From Desulfovibrio sp. (GTDB taxonomy: Bacteria > Desulfobacterota > Desulfovibrionia > Desulfovibrionales > Desulfovibrionaceae), in the NCBI RefSeq assembly GCF_009712225.1, contig NZ_WASP01000006.1:1-64000 (forward strand): a stretch of 64,000 nt of DNA. The letters run 5' to 3'. A model generated the notes under the pieces. The model was given only the letters and a program-made list of their open reading frames with translations. It ran no database searches and was not told the origin of the DNA. This document shows, one piece after another, positions 8,331 through 17,225 of the stretch. The translations under genes and the position numbers were made by a program. Each line of letters opens with the position of its first letter. Positions within the stretch are counted from its first letter, which is position 1.

Positions 8331-10923
8331 GGTTTTCTCCCGTGTGGCTGCCGTGGTCGGCAGTGGCTATGGATTCGATGGCCTCAATAAAGGCCAGCGC
8401 GTGTTGTGTAATCTGTTCGTCATTGCTCATGCGCGCGTCAAGCTGGCGGGCATAGGCCACAAGGCCGCCCAGCATGTGCATGCGAACAAGCATGCGCGAC
8501 GCGGAAAGTTTTTTTATTCTGCCCACCACCAGATCGCCGTGAACCTCAACCCTGAAATCAAACCTGTCCAGCACATCGGCCACAAAACGCGCCCTTCGCG
8601 AGCGCCGCACCAGTTCGGTAACGCCGCCAAGAAAGCGAAAATAGATATAGTTGTCGTTGATCTGGTCAGAAATGTAGGCATCAATGGTATTGTAGTGGTA
8701 GCCCAGCCGCATGTTTACGTTCATGTAGTCGCGCAGGGCCACCGCCAGGTTACGGCCCACCCTGTCTGGCCCCGCCTGCGAGGCTGTGAATGTGCGGGTA
8801 AAGCTGGACATGAAGCTGCCAAGATCAACAGGAACCGGGTCCGTATCCCACATGCCGGACATTTCCAGCCCGTGCATGAAAGCCCGCAGCGGAACGGAAG
8901 TTATCTCATCCATGCGCAGTGTTGTTGCAGCCTGTTCGCAGCTGGTTCCACCGCCAGCGTCAATGACCGTAAGCCCCAGGGGCGGTCCGTCTGTGAGCCT
9001 GCGGGCAGGTGCGTGGTGCAGGGCATCGTGGCGCTGGCTCAGGGCCACAAGGGCCTCAACGGCTTTTTCGTGAATATAGCGAGTAATATCGTGATAGGTG
9101 CGGCATGCCTGCGGCCTGAAATTGTCTGAGTGCGGATCCACAAGGTTGAGGGGGGCAATGTGTTTGAGAAGCCGGCGCAGCAGGCGGTATTCGTACGATT
9201 CTTCAAACATGTCGGGCTCTGTGCGTTCAAATCTGTCCAGTTCGGCAATGCGGCCCTGATAAACCACGTTTTGCGTGGCATCGAGGGTAATTTCATCGCC
9301 GTCACGCAGCAGGCTGGTGGCTACCTCTGTGTTGACCAGAGCGGGAACCCGTTGCTCTCGGGCAATGGTGGCCATGTGGCCTGTGGGCGAGCCAACGTCG
9401 GTGATGATGCCGCTGGCGCGCCGCATAACGCGGGCATAGCGGGGCGAGGTGTACTTGGAAACAAGAATGCCGCCCTCGGGAAACTGGTCGAGGTCTGTGT
9501 TGTGGTCAACCAGCACCACCTTGCCCACGGCCACGCCGCGCTGCGCCACCAGCCCCTTGCCCGCAAAGATGACTTCGGCGTTCTGGGTGGCGGCCTGAAC
9601 AGGGATGGAAAGGCCGTAATCGCCGCCCGAGCGCAAGGGGCGCGACTGCAGAATGTGCAGCTGACCCTGTGCGTCAAATGTCCATTCCACATCCTGCGGG
9701 CGCTTGTAATATCGCTCAAGCGACATGCCCACCCGGGCAAGCTCGGCCAGTTGCCCTGCCGCTAGGCAGGGAATGCCCTGCAGCGGTTCTGGCACTTCCT
9801 CCCACACAAGGTCGCCCTTGGGTGCTGCTGCAAGCCTGCGCGTTTTGTGCGAAATGGCATGGCTCTGCATCGGGTATGGGGGCGTACGGCTCAGAAAAAA
9901 TGTGTCGGTGGCGGTTTCGCCCGAAACGACGGCAGCGCCACCGCCCCAGGTAGCGCTGATAACCATGGTTTCACACGACTGGCCGGGGGTCTGCGTACAG
10001 GTAAAGAGCACACCGCTGACGTGGCTTTCGACCATCAGCTGACAGCCCACGGCCATAGCCACCTCGTTTTCGTGGTAGCCGCGATCCATGCGGTAGCGCC
10101 ACGCTTCAATGGAATAGGTGCTGGCAATAACCCGCTTATAGGCTTCAACCACGCGGGCGGGGGGCACGTTAAGCTCTGTGCCGTATTGCCCGGCAAAGCT
10201 CGAATCTCCGTCTTCGCCCCAGGCGCTGCTGCGCAGGGCAAGGCGCAAGGGCTTGTTGTTCTGCACGCCCAGCACGTCCACCATGGCGTCTATCTGCGCC
10301 ACCAGCCGCCAGGGAAGGGGGGAATCCATGATGCGTGTCTGCACAATGTCAGAGAGTTCGTGCAGGCCCAGTTCCGAGCCATCCCACTGCTCAAGGCCAT
10401 CCTTGACCAGCTCGAGCAGGCCGTTGCGCGACATGAATGCAAAAAAGGCCGTGGTGGTGATGGCAAAGCCGTTGGGCGTTTGCAGGTGCAGGCGGTTGGC
10501 GAGATCGCCAAGCTGCGAAATCTTGCCGCCCACCTCGTCTTCGGCTTCGATGCCGATATTTTTGAAAGGCAGCACCATGCGCCCGCCCTCAACCTGCCGG
10601 CGGCCCGCAATTTCCTCCTGCAGGCAGTGTTGCACGCGTTCAAAGGCAAGAAACAGTGCGGCATTCTTGTTTTGCGTCAGCACACTCATGTCTGAAATGA
10701 GCTTGAAAACCTGGTCGTTGAGTTCGGAACAGGCATCTTCGATATATTTTCGGTCAAAAATGTATTCGCCACCAAGCTTGTCGCCCATGTCGGCCATGAG
10801 CTCGAGAATACGGTTGTTGCGTTCGAGAATGCTTTTGAATTTTTTGAACAGCAGGGCAAAGGTTACGCCTTGTTCGCTGCGCCAACCTGTCAGCATGTCG
10901 GCCAGACGTGCCAGAATTTCCAT
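8302..10923 (-). CDS. PEP-synthase-like ATP-binding/phosphohistidine protein
   Basis: An 873-residue protein related to phosphoenolpyruvate synthase and pyruvate phosphate dikinase. After an alpha-helical N-terminus (1-120), an ATP-grasp PPDK_N-type domain covers about 125-480, with GGKISQLGDL and RSSAWGEDGDSSFAGQY. A phosphohistidine domain covers about 530-620, with GSPTGHMATIAREQRVPALV supplying the swivelling His. The TIM-barrel PEP/pyruvate-binding domain of true PpsA is absent; instead there is an unfamiliar C-terminal region of about 230 residues. It may therefore phosphorylate another acceptor, as rifampin phosphotransferases do, or act as a sensor. The ATG at 10923 has AGGAGG upstream and is chosen over a longer frame. 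It is the fourth gene of the Usp-TauE operon. Confidence 0.85.
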   Translation of the reverse strand: MEILARLADMLTGWRSEQGVTFALLFKKFKSILERNNRILELMADMGDKLGGEYIFDRKYIEDACSELNDQVFKLISDMSVLTQNKNAALFLAFERVQHCLQEEIAGRRQVEGGRMVLPFKNIGIEAEDEVGGKISQLGDLANRLHLQTPNGFAITTTAFFAFMSRNGLLELVKDGLEQWDGSELGLHELSDIVQTRIMDSPLPWRLVAQIDAMVDVLGVQNNKPLRLALRSSAWGEDGDSSFAGQYGTELNVPPARVVEAYKRVIASTYSIEAWRYRMDRGYHENEVAMAVGCQLMVESHVSGVLFTCTQTPGQSCETMVISATWGGGAAVVSGETATDTFFLSRTPPYPMQSHAISHKTRRLAAAPKGDLVWEEVPEPLQGIPCLAAGQLAELARVGMSLERYYKRPQDVEWTFDAQGQLHILQSRPLRSGGDYGLSIPVQAATQNAEVIFAGKGLVAQRGVAVGKVVLVDHNTDLDQFPEGGILVSKYTSPRYARVMRRASGIITDVGSPTGHMATIAREQRVPALVNTEVATSLLRDGDEITLDATQNVVYQGRIAELDRFERTEPDMFEESYEYRLLRRLLKHIAPLNLVDPHSDNFRPQACRTYHDITRYIHEKAVEALVALSQRHDALHHAPARRLTDGPPLGLTVIDAGGGTSCEQAATTLRMDEITSVPLRAFMHGLEMSGMWDTDPVPVDLGSFMSSFTRTFTASQAGPDRVGRNLAVALRDYMNVNMRLGYHYNTIDAYISDQINDNYIYFRFLGGVTELVRRSRRARFVADVLDRFDFRVEVHGDLVVGRIKKLSASRMLVRMHMLGGLVAYARQLDARMSNDEQITQHALAFIEAIESIATADHGSHTGENHDSTAHTGA

Positions 10924-11000
10924 GCTTTCCTCCTGCTGTTGCCGGGTTTGCGTCGCAAGGCACGGGAGAGCGCTGCCGCTCCCCCGCGCCCTGCGCAAGA

Positions 11001-11756
11001 CTAATGCGCGCCGCCCTTGCTCTGGCAGAGCAGGCCGATGGCCAGACCACCAAAGATTGCCACCAGGGTGGACAAGATGCCGTAGAGCAGGCTGCTGTTT
11101 TTGGCCATGTCGTCTATCCATGCGGGCATGCCCACAAGCTTTACGCTCACTGGGGCAGATACGCTGCCCGCAATGGAGCCTTCGTTCAGGGCAAATATCT
11201 CAACCGCGTATGTGCCGGGCGACAGCCGCGAGGGAATGCGCAGATCAGCGGAAAAACGGCCGTTTTCTGCTGTTGTAATGCCCCCGGTAGTTTCTCGGTA
11301 CAGGCCGTCCTGCTGCTTCAGTTTTATGAGCTCGGCGGCAAGGTCGAGGTCGTTCGCCATTTGTTCCTGAACCTTTATGCCGTTGTGTACGGCGGCCAGT
11401 CCCAGTTCGTCGCCGTGAACCCGGGCCAGAGGCTGGGATGAGGTCACCAGAAAGACAGTTGGTACGTGTTGCAGGTGCACCGTGCCAAGGTTCATCCACA
11501 ACAGGTTAAAGACTTTTCCCTTCTGGCGCAGGGCCAGGTCGGCAGGAGCGCCCGTAAAGCGGGCCACGATTTCGCTGCCCTTGGGGGCCAGGCCTTCAAC
11601 GTGCAGCACCGTGCCCCGATATGAGGCAGAAATGTCTATGTTGTCTGGTTTGATGGTGAGCTCGACCGCATCACCAGCCTGCGCCGTGGTGGCGCTGCCC
11701 AGCGACAAAACCAGCGCCGCCGCAGAAACAAAACGTAAAATTGCCTTACAGCGCAT
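11001..11756 (-). CDS. TIGR02186-type exported membrane protein
   Basis: A 251-residue protein with a Sec signal peptide (cleavage likely after TTAQA, about residue 27), a beta-rich periplasmic domain to about residue 215, and one C-terminal membrane anchor (LLYGILSTLVAIFGGLAIGLL). It matches the TIGR02186 (Alph_Pro_TM) family, whose genes usually sit beside TauE/SafE transporters, exactly as here. It is probably a periplasmic accessory of the transporter; the biochemical function is unknown. Its start lies 2 bases after the TauE stop, so the two are translationally coupled. Confidence 0.82.
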   Translation of the reverse strand: MRCKAILRFVSAAALVLSLGSATTAQAGDAVELTIKPDNIDISASYRGTVLHVEGLAPKGSEIVARFTGAPADLALRQKGKVFNLLWMNLGTVHLQHVPTVFLVTSSQPLARVHGDELGLAAVHNGIKVQEQMANDLDLAAELIKLKQQDGLYRETTGGITTAENGRFSADLRIPSRLSPGTYAVEIFALNEGSIAGSVSAPVSVKLVGMPAWIDDMAKNSSLLYGILSTLVAIFGGLAIGLLCQSKGGAH

Positions 11757-11758
11757 GG

Positions 11759-12697
11759 TTAATGCCCCCCCGCATAGGCCAGCAAAACATCTGGCCGGGC
11801 CAGCAGATCGTAGAGAATTTTGCCCATGACCACCAAGACCAGGGTGGCAAGCAGTATCTTGAGCTGGTCTGCGTGCAGCTTTTTGCCAATGCGGGTACCC
11901 AGTTGCGCGCCAATGGATGATCCGATGAGCAGCAGCAGGGCAAGAATGAAGTCCACCGTGTGGTTTTCAATGGACTGCATGATGGTCACGTTGACGCAGG
12001 TAAAAAGAATCTGAAACAGGCTGGTGCCAACCACCACATGCATGGGCATGCGCAGCAGGTACACCATGACGGGAACCATGATAAAACCGCCGCCAACACC
12101 CATGATAGCCGCAAGTATGCCCACAAGCGTGCCAAGCCCCAGTGGCATGAGCACGGAAAGACGCACGCCGGACCGCACAAAGTCCATCTGCCAGGGCAGG
12201 TTGCGCAGGCCTCGCTGATAGCTTGATTCGCCTCTGGCTGGCTTGGTGCTGGCCGTGCTGGTCTTGGGCGCACGCATGGATTGCAGGCTTTCGTAAAACA
12301 TGTAGCCGCCCACAAGGCCCAGCATGAGAACGTAGGTCAGGTTTATGAGGAAATCAGCGTTGCCCAGCGCCCGCAGCAGCTTGATGACCCGCACGCCCAC
12401 ACAGCCACCTGCCACGCCGCCCGCCAGCAGCAGGAATCCCATTTTGAAATCAACGTTGCCCAGCCTGAAATGGGCCAGTGTGCCAGAGGTGGATGCGCCG
12501 ATAATCTGGTTTGAGTCAGATGCGGCGGCCACGGTTGGGGGAATGCCCAACATGATGAGCAGCGGGGTCATAAAAAAGCCGCCCCCAACGCCAAAAATGC
12601 CCGAAAGTAGCCCCACAGCTCCGCCCAAACCCAGAATTGCAGCCATGTTTACGCTGTTGCCCGCAATGGGCAGGTACATATACAGCGGTATGTTCAT
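11759..12697 (-). CDS. TauE/SafE family sulfite or sulfonate exporter
   Basis: A 312-residue inner-membrane transporter of the TauE/SafE (DUF81) family, with about eight helices in two repeated halves. Each half carries the glycine-rich signature: GIFGVGGGFFMTPLL near residue 35 and AAIMGVGGGFIMVPVM near 190-205. A basic cytoplasmic loop (about 135-165) joins the halves. Family members export sulfite, sulfoacetate or related sulfur anions, which is relevant for a sulfate reducer. The start overlaps the Usp stop by 4 bases (ATGA), indicating translational coupling. Confidence 0.9.
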   Translation of the reverse strand: MNIPLYMYLPIAGNSVNMAAILGLGGAVGLLSGIFGVGGGFFMTPLLIMLGIPPTVAAASDSNQIIGASTSGTLAHFRLGNVDFKMGFLLLAGGVAGGCVGVRVIKLLRALGNADFLINLTYVLMLGLVGGYMFYESLQSMRAPKTSTASTKPARGESSYQRGLRNLPWQMDFVRSGVRLSVLMPLGLGTLVGILAAIMGVGGGFIMVPVMVYLLRMPMHVVVGTSLFQILFTCVNVTIMQSIENHTVDFILALLLLIGSSIGAQLGTRIGKKLHADQLKILLATLVLVVMGKILYDLLARPDVLLAYAGGH

Positions 12698-13110
12698 ACG
12701 TCAGCCTCGTGGTGTTGCGTCAACTGTTTTTGTGAATTTACTATTTCAACCCTGCAGGAAATTCTGTGTCGAACTGACTGCAATACAGAAAAATTCCGTT
12801 CAAACTGTCCCATATCTGCACGTTCAAGTTCGTGAATAAAAAGTGTTATTCCGTTATTCTGAATGAATGCTATTATTGATTCCTGGTATCCTCCCTCAAG
12901 AATTGTGTATTCAACGTGTATTCCTTCTGTTCTGGCATATCCCACAAGCAGTTCCAGACGCTGCCGTGCCGGGTTTGTGATCACGCACGCCTTTTTGTGC
13001 ACAAACAGCACATACAGCCGCGCCTGAATGCGTTTTGCCAATGAGCATGCGTGTGCCATGGCTTCGTGCTGGGGATGTAACTGATCAACGGCCACCAAAA
13101 TACGTTCCAT
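12694..13110 (-). CDS. Universal stress protein (UspA-like) family protein
   Basis: A 138-residue single-domain Usp-like protein, first gene of the sigma-54 operon. It begins MERILVAVDQLHPQHEAMAHA, the usual first strand and helix of the fold. The C-terminal ATP-binding G-X2-G-X9-G motif of ATP-binding Usp proteins is not evident, so it probably belongs to the non-ATP-binding type. The SD-like GAGGTG lies 6-10 bases before the ATG at 13110, within the short leader that the sigma-54 promoter predicts. Confidence 0.78.
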   Translation of the reverse strand: MERILVAVDQLHPQHEAMAHACSLAKRIQARLYVLFVHKKACVITNPARQRLELLVGYARTEGIHVEYTILEGGYQESIIAFIQNNGITLFIHELERADMGQFERNFSVLQSVRHRISCRVEIVNSQKQLTQHHEADV

Positions 13111-13134
13111 GCGCCACCTCGTGGCAGCGCTTAG

Positions 13135-13150
13135 GCAAATGTGATGCCAA
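13135..13150 (-). promoter_or_regulatory. Sigma-54 promoter of the Usp-TauE operon
   Basis: Read on the minus strand, TTGGCATCACATTTGC gives the -24 GG (13147-13148) and the -12 GC (13135-13136) with exactly 10 bases between, close to the TGGCAC-N5-TTGC consensus. The predicted transcription start is near 13123, about 13 bases before the Usp ATG. A sigma-54 activator gene lies less than 2 kb away, which strengthens the call. Confidence 0.85.
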
Positions 13151-13224
13151 GGCTGATTTTGAAAAAAATGTTTTTTAAAAAAGCTGGTTATGTGGAGATG
13201 TAGATGAAATTTGAAAATCTGTTG

Positions 13225-13280
13225 TTTTCATTTTGAAAAGCATGTAAAAAATACTCGTGAAAAATGTTTCAAAATGAAAA
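13225..13280. promoter_or_regulatory. Paired palindromes, likely activator binding sites
   Basis: Two near-identical palindromes occur: TTTTCATTTTGAAAA at 13225-13239 and GTTTCAAAATGAAAA at 13266-13280, both of the form TTTCA-N3-TGAAA. Their centres are 41 bases apart, about four helical turns, and lie about 110 and 150 bases upstream of the predicted sigma-54 start. That is the usual position for enhancer sites of a sigma-54 activator, most simply the one encoded at 14820. Confidence 0.65.
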
Positions 13281-13328
13281 CTTGGCAGGTTTGTGCCTGT
13301 GCTGCTGCGGCGGCGGGGGAGAAAATTC

Positions 13329-14816
13329 ATGGAGAATACGGCCAGCGGGGGCCTTGCGGCAACCGGGGGAATACATCGTATCTTTGCGGATTCTGGCGAT
13401 TTTTTTCATTCCATCAAGGGCAAGATATTTATTCTCTTCGCGGTTACGTTTCTGTCCATCGGGGTACTGGCGGGGCTGAATTACTGGAGCCTCTCGACCG
13501 TAAGCCAGCGCCTCTTTCTGGGAGAAAAATACGACGACCTGCTCAACAACATTCTTGAAGTGCGCAGGTACGAAAAAAATTATTTTTTTTACAATGATGC
13601 AGAAAGCCTGCGCGAAGGCATCGTGTATCTTGACCGTCTGGATGACCTTGCCGCCGAGCTTGGCAACGACATGGCCATGCTGGCTGGCGATGCGCAGCAA
13701 AAGTATTTTATGGGGCTGCTTGCCCGCTACGGACAGGCTATGCGCACGCTGGCACACGGTGGAGCAGCGGGGCAGGAGGAGTTGCGTACGCTTGGCAAAT
13801 CGCTGACTGAAGCGGCCGACCAGATACGCAGCCAAAAGCGCGAGCGTGCACATAAGGCGCTCAAGCATACCCACATCATGCCGGTGGCTTTTTTGTCGGT
13901 CTTTTTGTTGCTCATGGTTCTGGTGATCAAGCTGATTTCGCAGGGCGTGCTGCGTCCGCTGGGCATTGTAGCGGCGGGCACAGCGCGTGTTGGGCGCGGC
14001 GATTTCAGCCCCATTGCCACCGGGGCCGAACAGTTGAGCGAAATTGCCGATTTTATACAGGCGTTTAACCGAATGTCGCACGAGCTGGCCGTGCATCAGG
14101 AACATCTGCTGCAAGCCCGCAAAATGGCTGCACTGGGAACATTCACGGCGGGTATTGCCCACGAGCTCAACAACCCCATCAACAATGTGCTGTTGAGTGC
14201 AGAAGGACTGCGCGAGGATTACAAGGAATCCATCGACGCCAACGGGCAGGAAATGATCGACGACATCATGCAGCAGGCCGAACGGGCCTCAGATATCGTG
14301 CGTAATCTGCTCAATTTTTCCCGTACGGGGCACCCTGCCTCAGAGGGGCTGTGCCCTGCAACGGTGGTGGGTTCAACGGTGAACCTGCTCAAAAATCAGG
14401 TGCTGCTGGCAGGAGTTACCCTGAATGTGGATGTGCCGGAATCCCTGCCCGATATCTGTGGCGATTTGCGCAGCCTGCAGCAGGTTTTTATGAATCTGCT
14501 GCTCAACGCCATTCAGGCCACGCCCGGCGGCGGTACTGTGAGTATAAGTGCCCGCAAGCGTGAGCAGGGTATGGTTGCCTTTGAAATAAGCGACACAGGC
14601 CCCGGCATACCGGCAGACATACAGGAAAATATTTTTGAGCCCTTTTTTTCAACCAAGGAGGTCGGCAAGGGCACCGGGCTGGGCCTTGCCGTAACCTATG
14701 CGCTGGTGCACCGTTACAAGGGGCAGATCATGATGCGCAGCGCGCAGGGAGAAGGTGCTGTGTTTACCGTGGTGCTGCCAAGCATCAATGCAGAAAAGCC
14801 GTGTGAAAAGGAGTAA
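13329..14816 (+). CDS. Membrane sensor histidine kinase
   Basis: A 495-residue kinase. The first membrane helix is about residues 30-52, a helical periplasmic sensor region of about 125 residues follows, and the second helix is about 183-205. Next come HAMP (about 206-260), HisKA with the phosphoacceptor His278 in GIAHELNNP, and an ATPase domain with the N-box [16 protein letters not shown], and [17 protein letters not shown]. The ATG at 13329 has GGGGGAGA upstream, better than a GTG at 13293. It is three bases upstream of the sigma-54 activator, so they form a two-component pair. The gene is divergent from the Usp-TauE operon, its probable target. Confidence 0.92.
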   Translation: MENTASGGLAATGGIHRIFADSGDFFHSIKGKIFILFAVTFLSIGVLAGLNYWSLSTVSQRLFLGEKYDDLLNNILEVRRYEKNYFFYNDAESLREGIVYLDRLDDLAAELGNDMAMLAGDAQQKYFMGLLARYGQAMRTLAHGGAAGQEELRTLGKSLTEAADQIRSQKRERAHKALKHTHIMPVAFLSVFLLLMVLVIKLISQGVLRPLGIVAAGTARVGRGDFSPIATGAEQLSEIADFIQAFNRMSHELAVHQEHLLQARKMAALGTFTAGIAHELNNPINNVLLSAEGLREDYKESIDANGQEMIDDIMQQAERASDIVRNLLNFSRTGHPASEGLCPATVVGSTVNLLKNQVLLAGVTLNVDVPESLPDICGDLRSLQQVFMNLLLNAIQATPGGGTVSISARKREQGMVAFEISDTGPGIPADIQENIFEPFFSTKEVGKGTGLGLAVTYALVHRYKGQIMMRSAQGEGAVFTVVLPSINAEKPCEKE

Positions 14817-14819
14817 GGG

Positions 14820-16163
14820 ATGCCCCTGCGAGTTGCCATAGTTGACGACGAGCCGGTTGTCTGCAAACGCCTGAGCCAGGCGCTTGCCAAGGAAGGCTAT
14901 GCTGTGGAGGCCTTTGTGAGCGCCCGCTCGTTTCTTGAAGCCATGATCGAGCGACCTTTCGACGTGGTTTTTTCAGACATGCTGCTGCCCGACATGAACG
15001 GCCTTGAACTTTTGCCCAGGATCAAGGGGTTGAGGTCGGAAACCGAGGTTATCATCGTTACGGGCCACGGCACCATTTCCACCGCCATCGAGGCCATGCG
15101 CGAGGGAGCCTTTCACTACGTCACCAAGCCAGTGAATTTTACGGAAATTCGCACGCTGGCCCGCCACGCGCAGGAAAAAATCGCCATGCGCATGGAAAAT
15201 ACCCGCCTGCGCGAGGCCCTGCTTGGGGCAAACGGGCTGTCGTCCATTGTGGGCAACAGCCCTGCCATGCAGGAGCTGTTTGCGCTTATCCGCAAGGTGG
15301 CGCCGGTTGACTGCAATGTGCTTGTTCAGGGCGACAGTGGCACGGGCAAGGCCCTTGTGGCCCTGGCCCTGCACCACCTGAGTCCGCGTCGCAACCAGCC
15401 TTTTGTTACCTTCAACTGCGGCGGCTTTACCGAGGAGCTGATCAGCAGCGAACTTTTTGGCTACGAAAAAGGCGCTTTTACAGGGGCTGTGAACGCCAAG
15501 GTGGGCTTGCTCGAGGCTGCCACGGGCGGCACGGTCTTTTTGGACGAGGTGGGTGAAATGCCGCTTGCCATGCAGGTGCGGCTGCTGCATGTGCTGCAGG
15601 AGCGGCGTATTTTGCGGGTTGGCGGAACCCGCCCCATTGATCTGAGCATTCGTATTATCGCAGCCACAAACCGCGAACTGAAAACTGAAGTGGAGAAGGG
15701 CAACTTTCGCGAAGATCTTTTTTTCAGGCTCAATGTGGTCAGCACCACCTTGCCCCGTCTGGCAGACCGACGCGAGGACATTCCCCTTCTTGTAAGGCAC
15801 TTTATTGAAAAATACCGTCTGGCATTTCGCAAGCAGGTATATGATCTGGACGATCAGGCCCTTGCGGCTTTGGTGGGTTACAGCTTTCCCGGCAATGTGC
15901 GTGAACTTGAGAATATCATTGAGCGGGCAGTGGCGCTTGCCGATGGCGAAACCATCAGCCTTGCCGACCTGCCAGAAGACATCAGAAGGCTTGAATTTGA
16001 TACGCTTGAGGGTGATGGCTTGCCCACGCTGGCAGAAATGGAACGTCGGTATGTGATTAAAATACTGGAAAAAACAGGCTACAATAAAAAACTTGCGGCA
16101 GAGGTGCTGGGCATGCCCCGCACAACGCTGTGGCGCAAGCTCAAGGAATACGGCGTGGAATAA
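14820..16163 (+). CDS. NtrC-type sigma-54 dependent response regulator
   Basis: A 447-residue activator. The receiver (1-120) has phosphoacceptor Asp53 in VVFSDMLLPDMNG. The AAA+ domain (about 138-370) has Walker A GDSGTGKA, the sigma-54 contact loop GAFTGA, and Walker B GGTVFLDEVGEM. Walker A deviates from the usual GESGTGKE by ending in Ala. A Fis-type helix-turn-helix ends the protein (KLAAEVLGMPRTTLWRKLKEYG). It is cotranscribed with the upstream kinase. Its likely target is the sigma-54 promoter at 13135-13150, through the paired palindromes between them. Confidence 0.95.
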   Translation: MPLRVAIVDDEPVVCKRLSQALAKEGYAVEAFVSARSFLEAMIERPFDVVFSDMLLPDMNGLELLPRIKGLRSETEVIIVTGHGTISTAIEAMREGAFHYVTKPVNFTEIRTLARHAQEKIAMRMENTRLREALLGANGLSSIVGNSPAMQELFALIRKVAPVDCNVLVQGDSGTGKALVALALHHLSPRRNQPFVTFNCGGFTEELISSELFGYEKGAFTGAVNAKVGLLEAATGGTVFLDEVGEMPLAMQVRLLHVLQERRILRVGGTRPIDLSIRIIAATNRELKTEVEKGNFREDLFFRLNVVSTTLPRLADRREDIPLLVRHFIEKYRLAFRKQVYDLDDQALAALVGYSFPGNVRELENIIERAVALADGETISLADLPEDIRRLEFDTLEGDGLPTLAEMERRYVIKILEKTGYNKKLAAEVLGMPRTTLWRKLKEYGVE

Positions 16164-16197
16164 ATGCCTGCAGCCGTTGAAAACACGCATCTGCCAG

Positions 16198-16230
16198 CAC
16201 GCGGCCCGGCGGGTTGTGCGGGGCCGCGTG
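16198..16230. terminator. Inverted repeat between convergent genes
   Basis: CACGCGGCCC at 16198-16207 pairs perfectly with GGGCCGCGTG at 16221-16230. It sits between the convergent sigma-54 activator and the oxidase-like gene, where a bidirectional terminator would be expected, but there is no T-run on either side. Confidence 0.5.
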
Positions 16231-16250
16231 CGTGGGCGTATGGAATATGC

Positions 16251-16649
16251 CTAGAAGGTGAACGATTCCGGTATATTGCCTGTGAAGTCAAACATGTATG
16301 CGGTGCCGTGATCTACGCTGAAAACGGTAAATTCAGGGCTTTCGGCAGAGCCGTAGATGGAGCGCACAAGGCTGTTGTTTTCAATAATACGTTTTTTGAT
16401 CTGCATGTTGTCGTCCAGATTGGCCTCGCCCTTTACCCGCAGGGTGACCATGTTGGGCGACACGCACGAAAATTCCAGCCGGGGGTCAGCCTGCAGCTGG
16501 GCAAAAGTCTGCTTGCTGCGGCCCGTGCAGAACCAGAGGCGGCCATCTTCCGCAAACTGAAACTGAAAAGGCCTCACTCGCGCCGAGCCGTCTGAAGTTG
16601 CTAGAAAGACCGTGGTATTGGCCGAAAGGAAGTCGATAACTTTTTGCAT
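16251..16649 (-). CDS. Pyridoxamine 5'-phosphate oxidase family protein
   Basis: A 132-residue split-barrel flavin or haem binding protein of the PNPOx-like superfamily. The typical start IDFLSANTTVFLATSDGSARVRPF is followed by the strand LWFCTGRSKQTFAQL. It is shorter than true PdxH and lacks its C-terminal substrate region, so a general FMN-dependent reductase or stress role is more likely than vitamin B6 synthesis. The ATG at 16649 has AGGAGC upstream; a longer frame to 16751 would run through the operator at 16666. It is the probable target of the neighbouring MarR regulator. Confidence 0.85.
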   Translation of the reverse strand: MQKVIDFLSANTTVFLATSDGSARVRPFQFQFAEDGRLWFCTGRSKQTFAQLQADPRLEFSCVSPNMVTLRVKGEANLDDNMQIKKRIIENNSLVRSIYGSAESPEFTVFSVDHGTAYMFDFTGNIPESFTF

Positions 16650-16665
16650 AATTGCTCCTTTTATG

Positions 16666-16677
16666 TTCGATATCGAA
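16666..16677. promoter_or_regulatory. MarR operator upstream of the oxidase-like gene
   Basis: TTCGATATCGAA, a perfect 12-base palindrome (14 with the flanking G and C), lies 17-28 bases before the oxidase ATG. The same 12 bases recur upstream of the marR-like gene at 17214-17225. Two identical sites at the two neighbouring genes point to control by the MarR protein encoded between them. Confidence 0.82.
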
Positions 16678-16759
16678 CTATTACTATACAATAAAACGCG
16701 CATGATGCGCGGTTTTATCTGCACAGTGCACCGCCAGCTGTAGCGAGACACTGGGACGG

Positions 16760-17200
16760 TCAGCTGCTGGCTTTGGCGCTGATATTGCGCAAAACTTTTT
16801 CCAGTCCCTGCACGAGAGCTTCTTTTTCAGTCTGTGGCATGTCACCCCACACTGCGGCCAGCAGGGTTTGGGATATGGCGGCAAAATCTGGCCCAGCTGC
16901 CACCGCCCTGGGAGAAAGTGAAACCAGGGTAACCCGCGAATCTTCTCGCGAGGGAGTCTTGAGCACATACCCGGCCTGCTCAAGCTTGCCGACCAGTGTG
17001 GTTACGGTGTTTTTCTGCTTGCTAATGGCCTCTGCCAACGCGGTCATGGGCATGGGCCCGCGCTCCGCAAGGGCGTGCAGAATGGCCCCGTGCGAGGGGG
17101 CAAGGCCGCTGTGACCGCTTTTTGCCAGCTCTGCCACAAGCAGATTGTTGGCCTGCTCGCGTATGCGGCTCACAAGTGCGACGATGTGATCGGTCTTCAT
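16760..17200 (-). CDS. MarR family transcriptional regulator
   Basis: A 146-residue winged-helix repressor. The helix-turn-helix spans about residues 49-70 (MPMTALAEAISKQKNTVTTLVGKLEQAG) and the wing contains TPSREDSRVTLVSLSPRA, both typical of MarR. The ATG at 17200 is chosen although its SD is poor, because an upstream ATG at 17239 would place the operator palindrome inside the coding region. It probably represses its own gene and the oxidase-like gene downstream through the shared palindrome. The effector is unknown; redox compounds or phenolics are common for the family. Confidence 0.9.
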   Translation of the reverse strand: MKTDHIVALVSRIREQANNLLVAELAKSGHSGLAPSHGAILHALAERGPMPMTALAEAISKQKNTVTTLVGKLEQAGYVLKTPSREDSRVTLVSLSPRAVAAGPDFAAISQTLLAAVWGDMPQTEKEALVQGLEKVLRNISAKASS

Positions 17201-17213
17201 GGGGGGATAATGA

Positions 17214-17225
17214 TTCGATATCGAA
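17214..17225. promoter_or_regulatory. MarR operator, autoregulatory copy
   Basis: TTCGATATCGAA is identical to the site at 16666-16677 and lies 14-25 bases before the chosen marR ATG, where bound repressor would block the promoter. Confidence 0.82.

Noticed and set aside
13283-13300. TTGGCAGGTTTGTGCC on the plus strand as a sigma-54 promoter for the histidine kinase
   Set aside because: Only 9 bases separate GG and GC instead of 10, and it lies about 30 bases before the start codon, within a region better explained by the minus-strand promoter and palindromes.
16251-16649. Assignment as PdxH (pyridoxamine phosphate oxidase)
   Set aside because: At 132 residues it is much shorter than PdxH and lacks its C-terminal substrate-binding region; only the superfamily call is supported.
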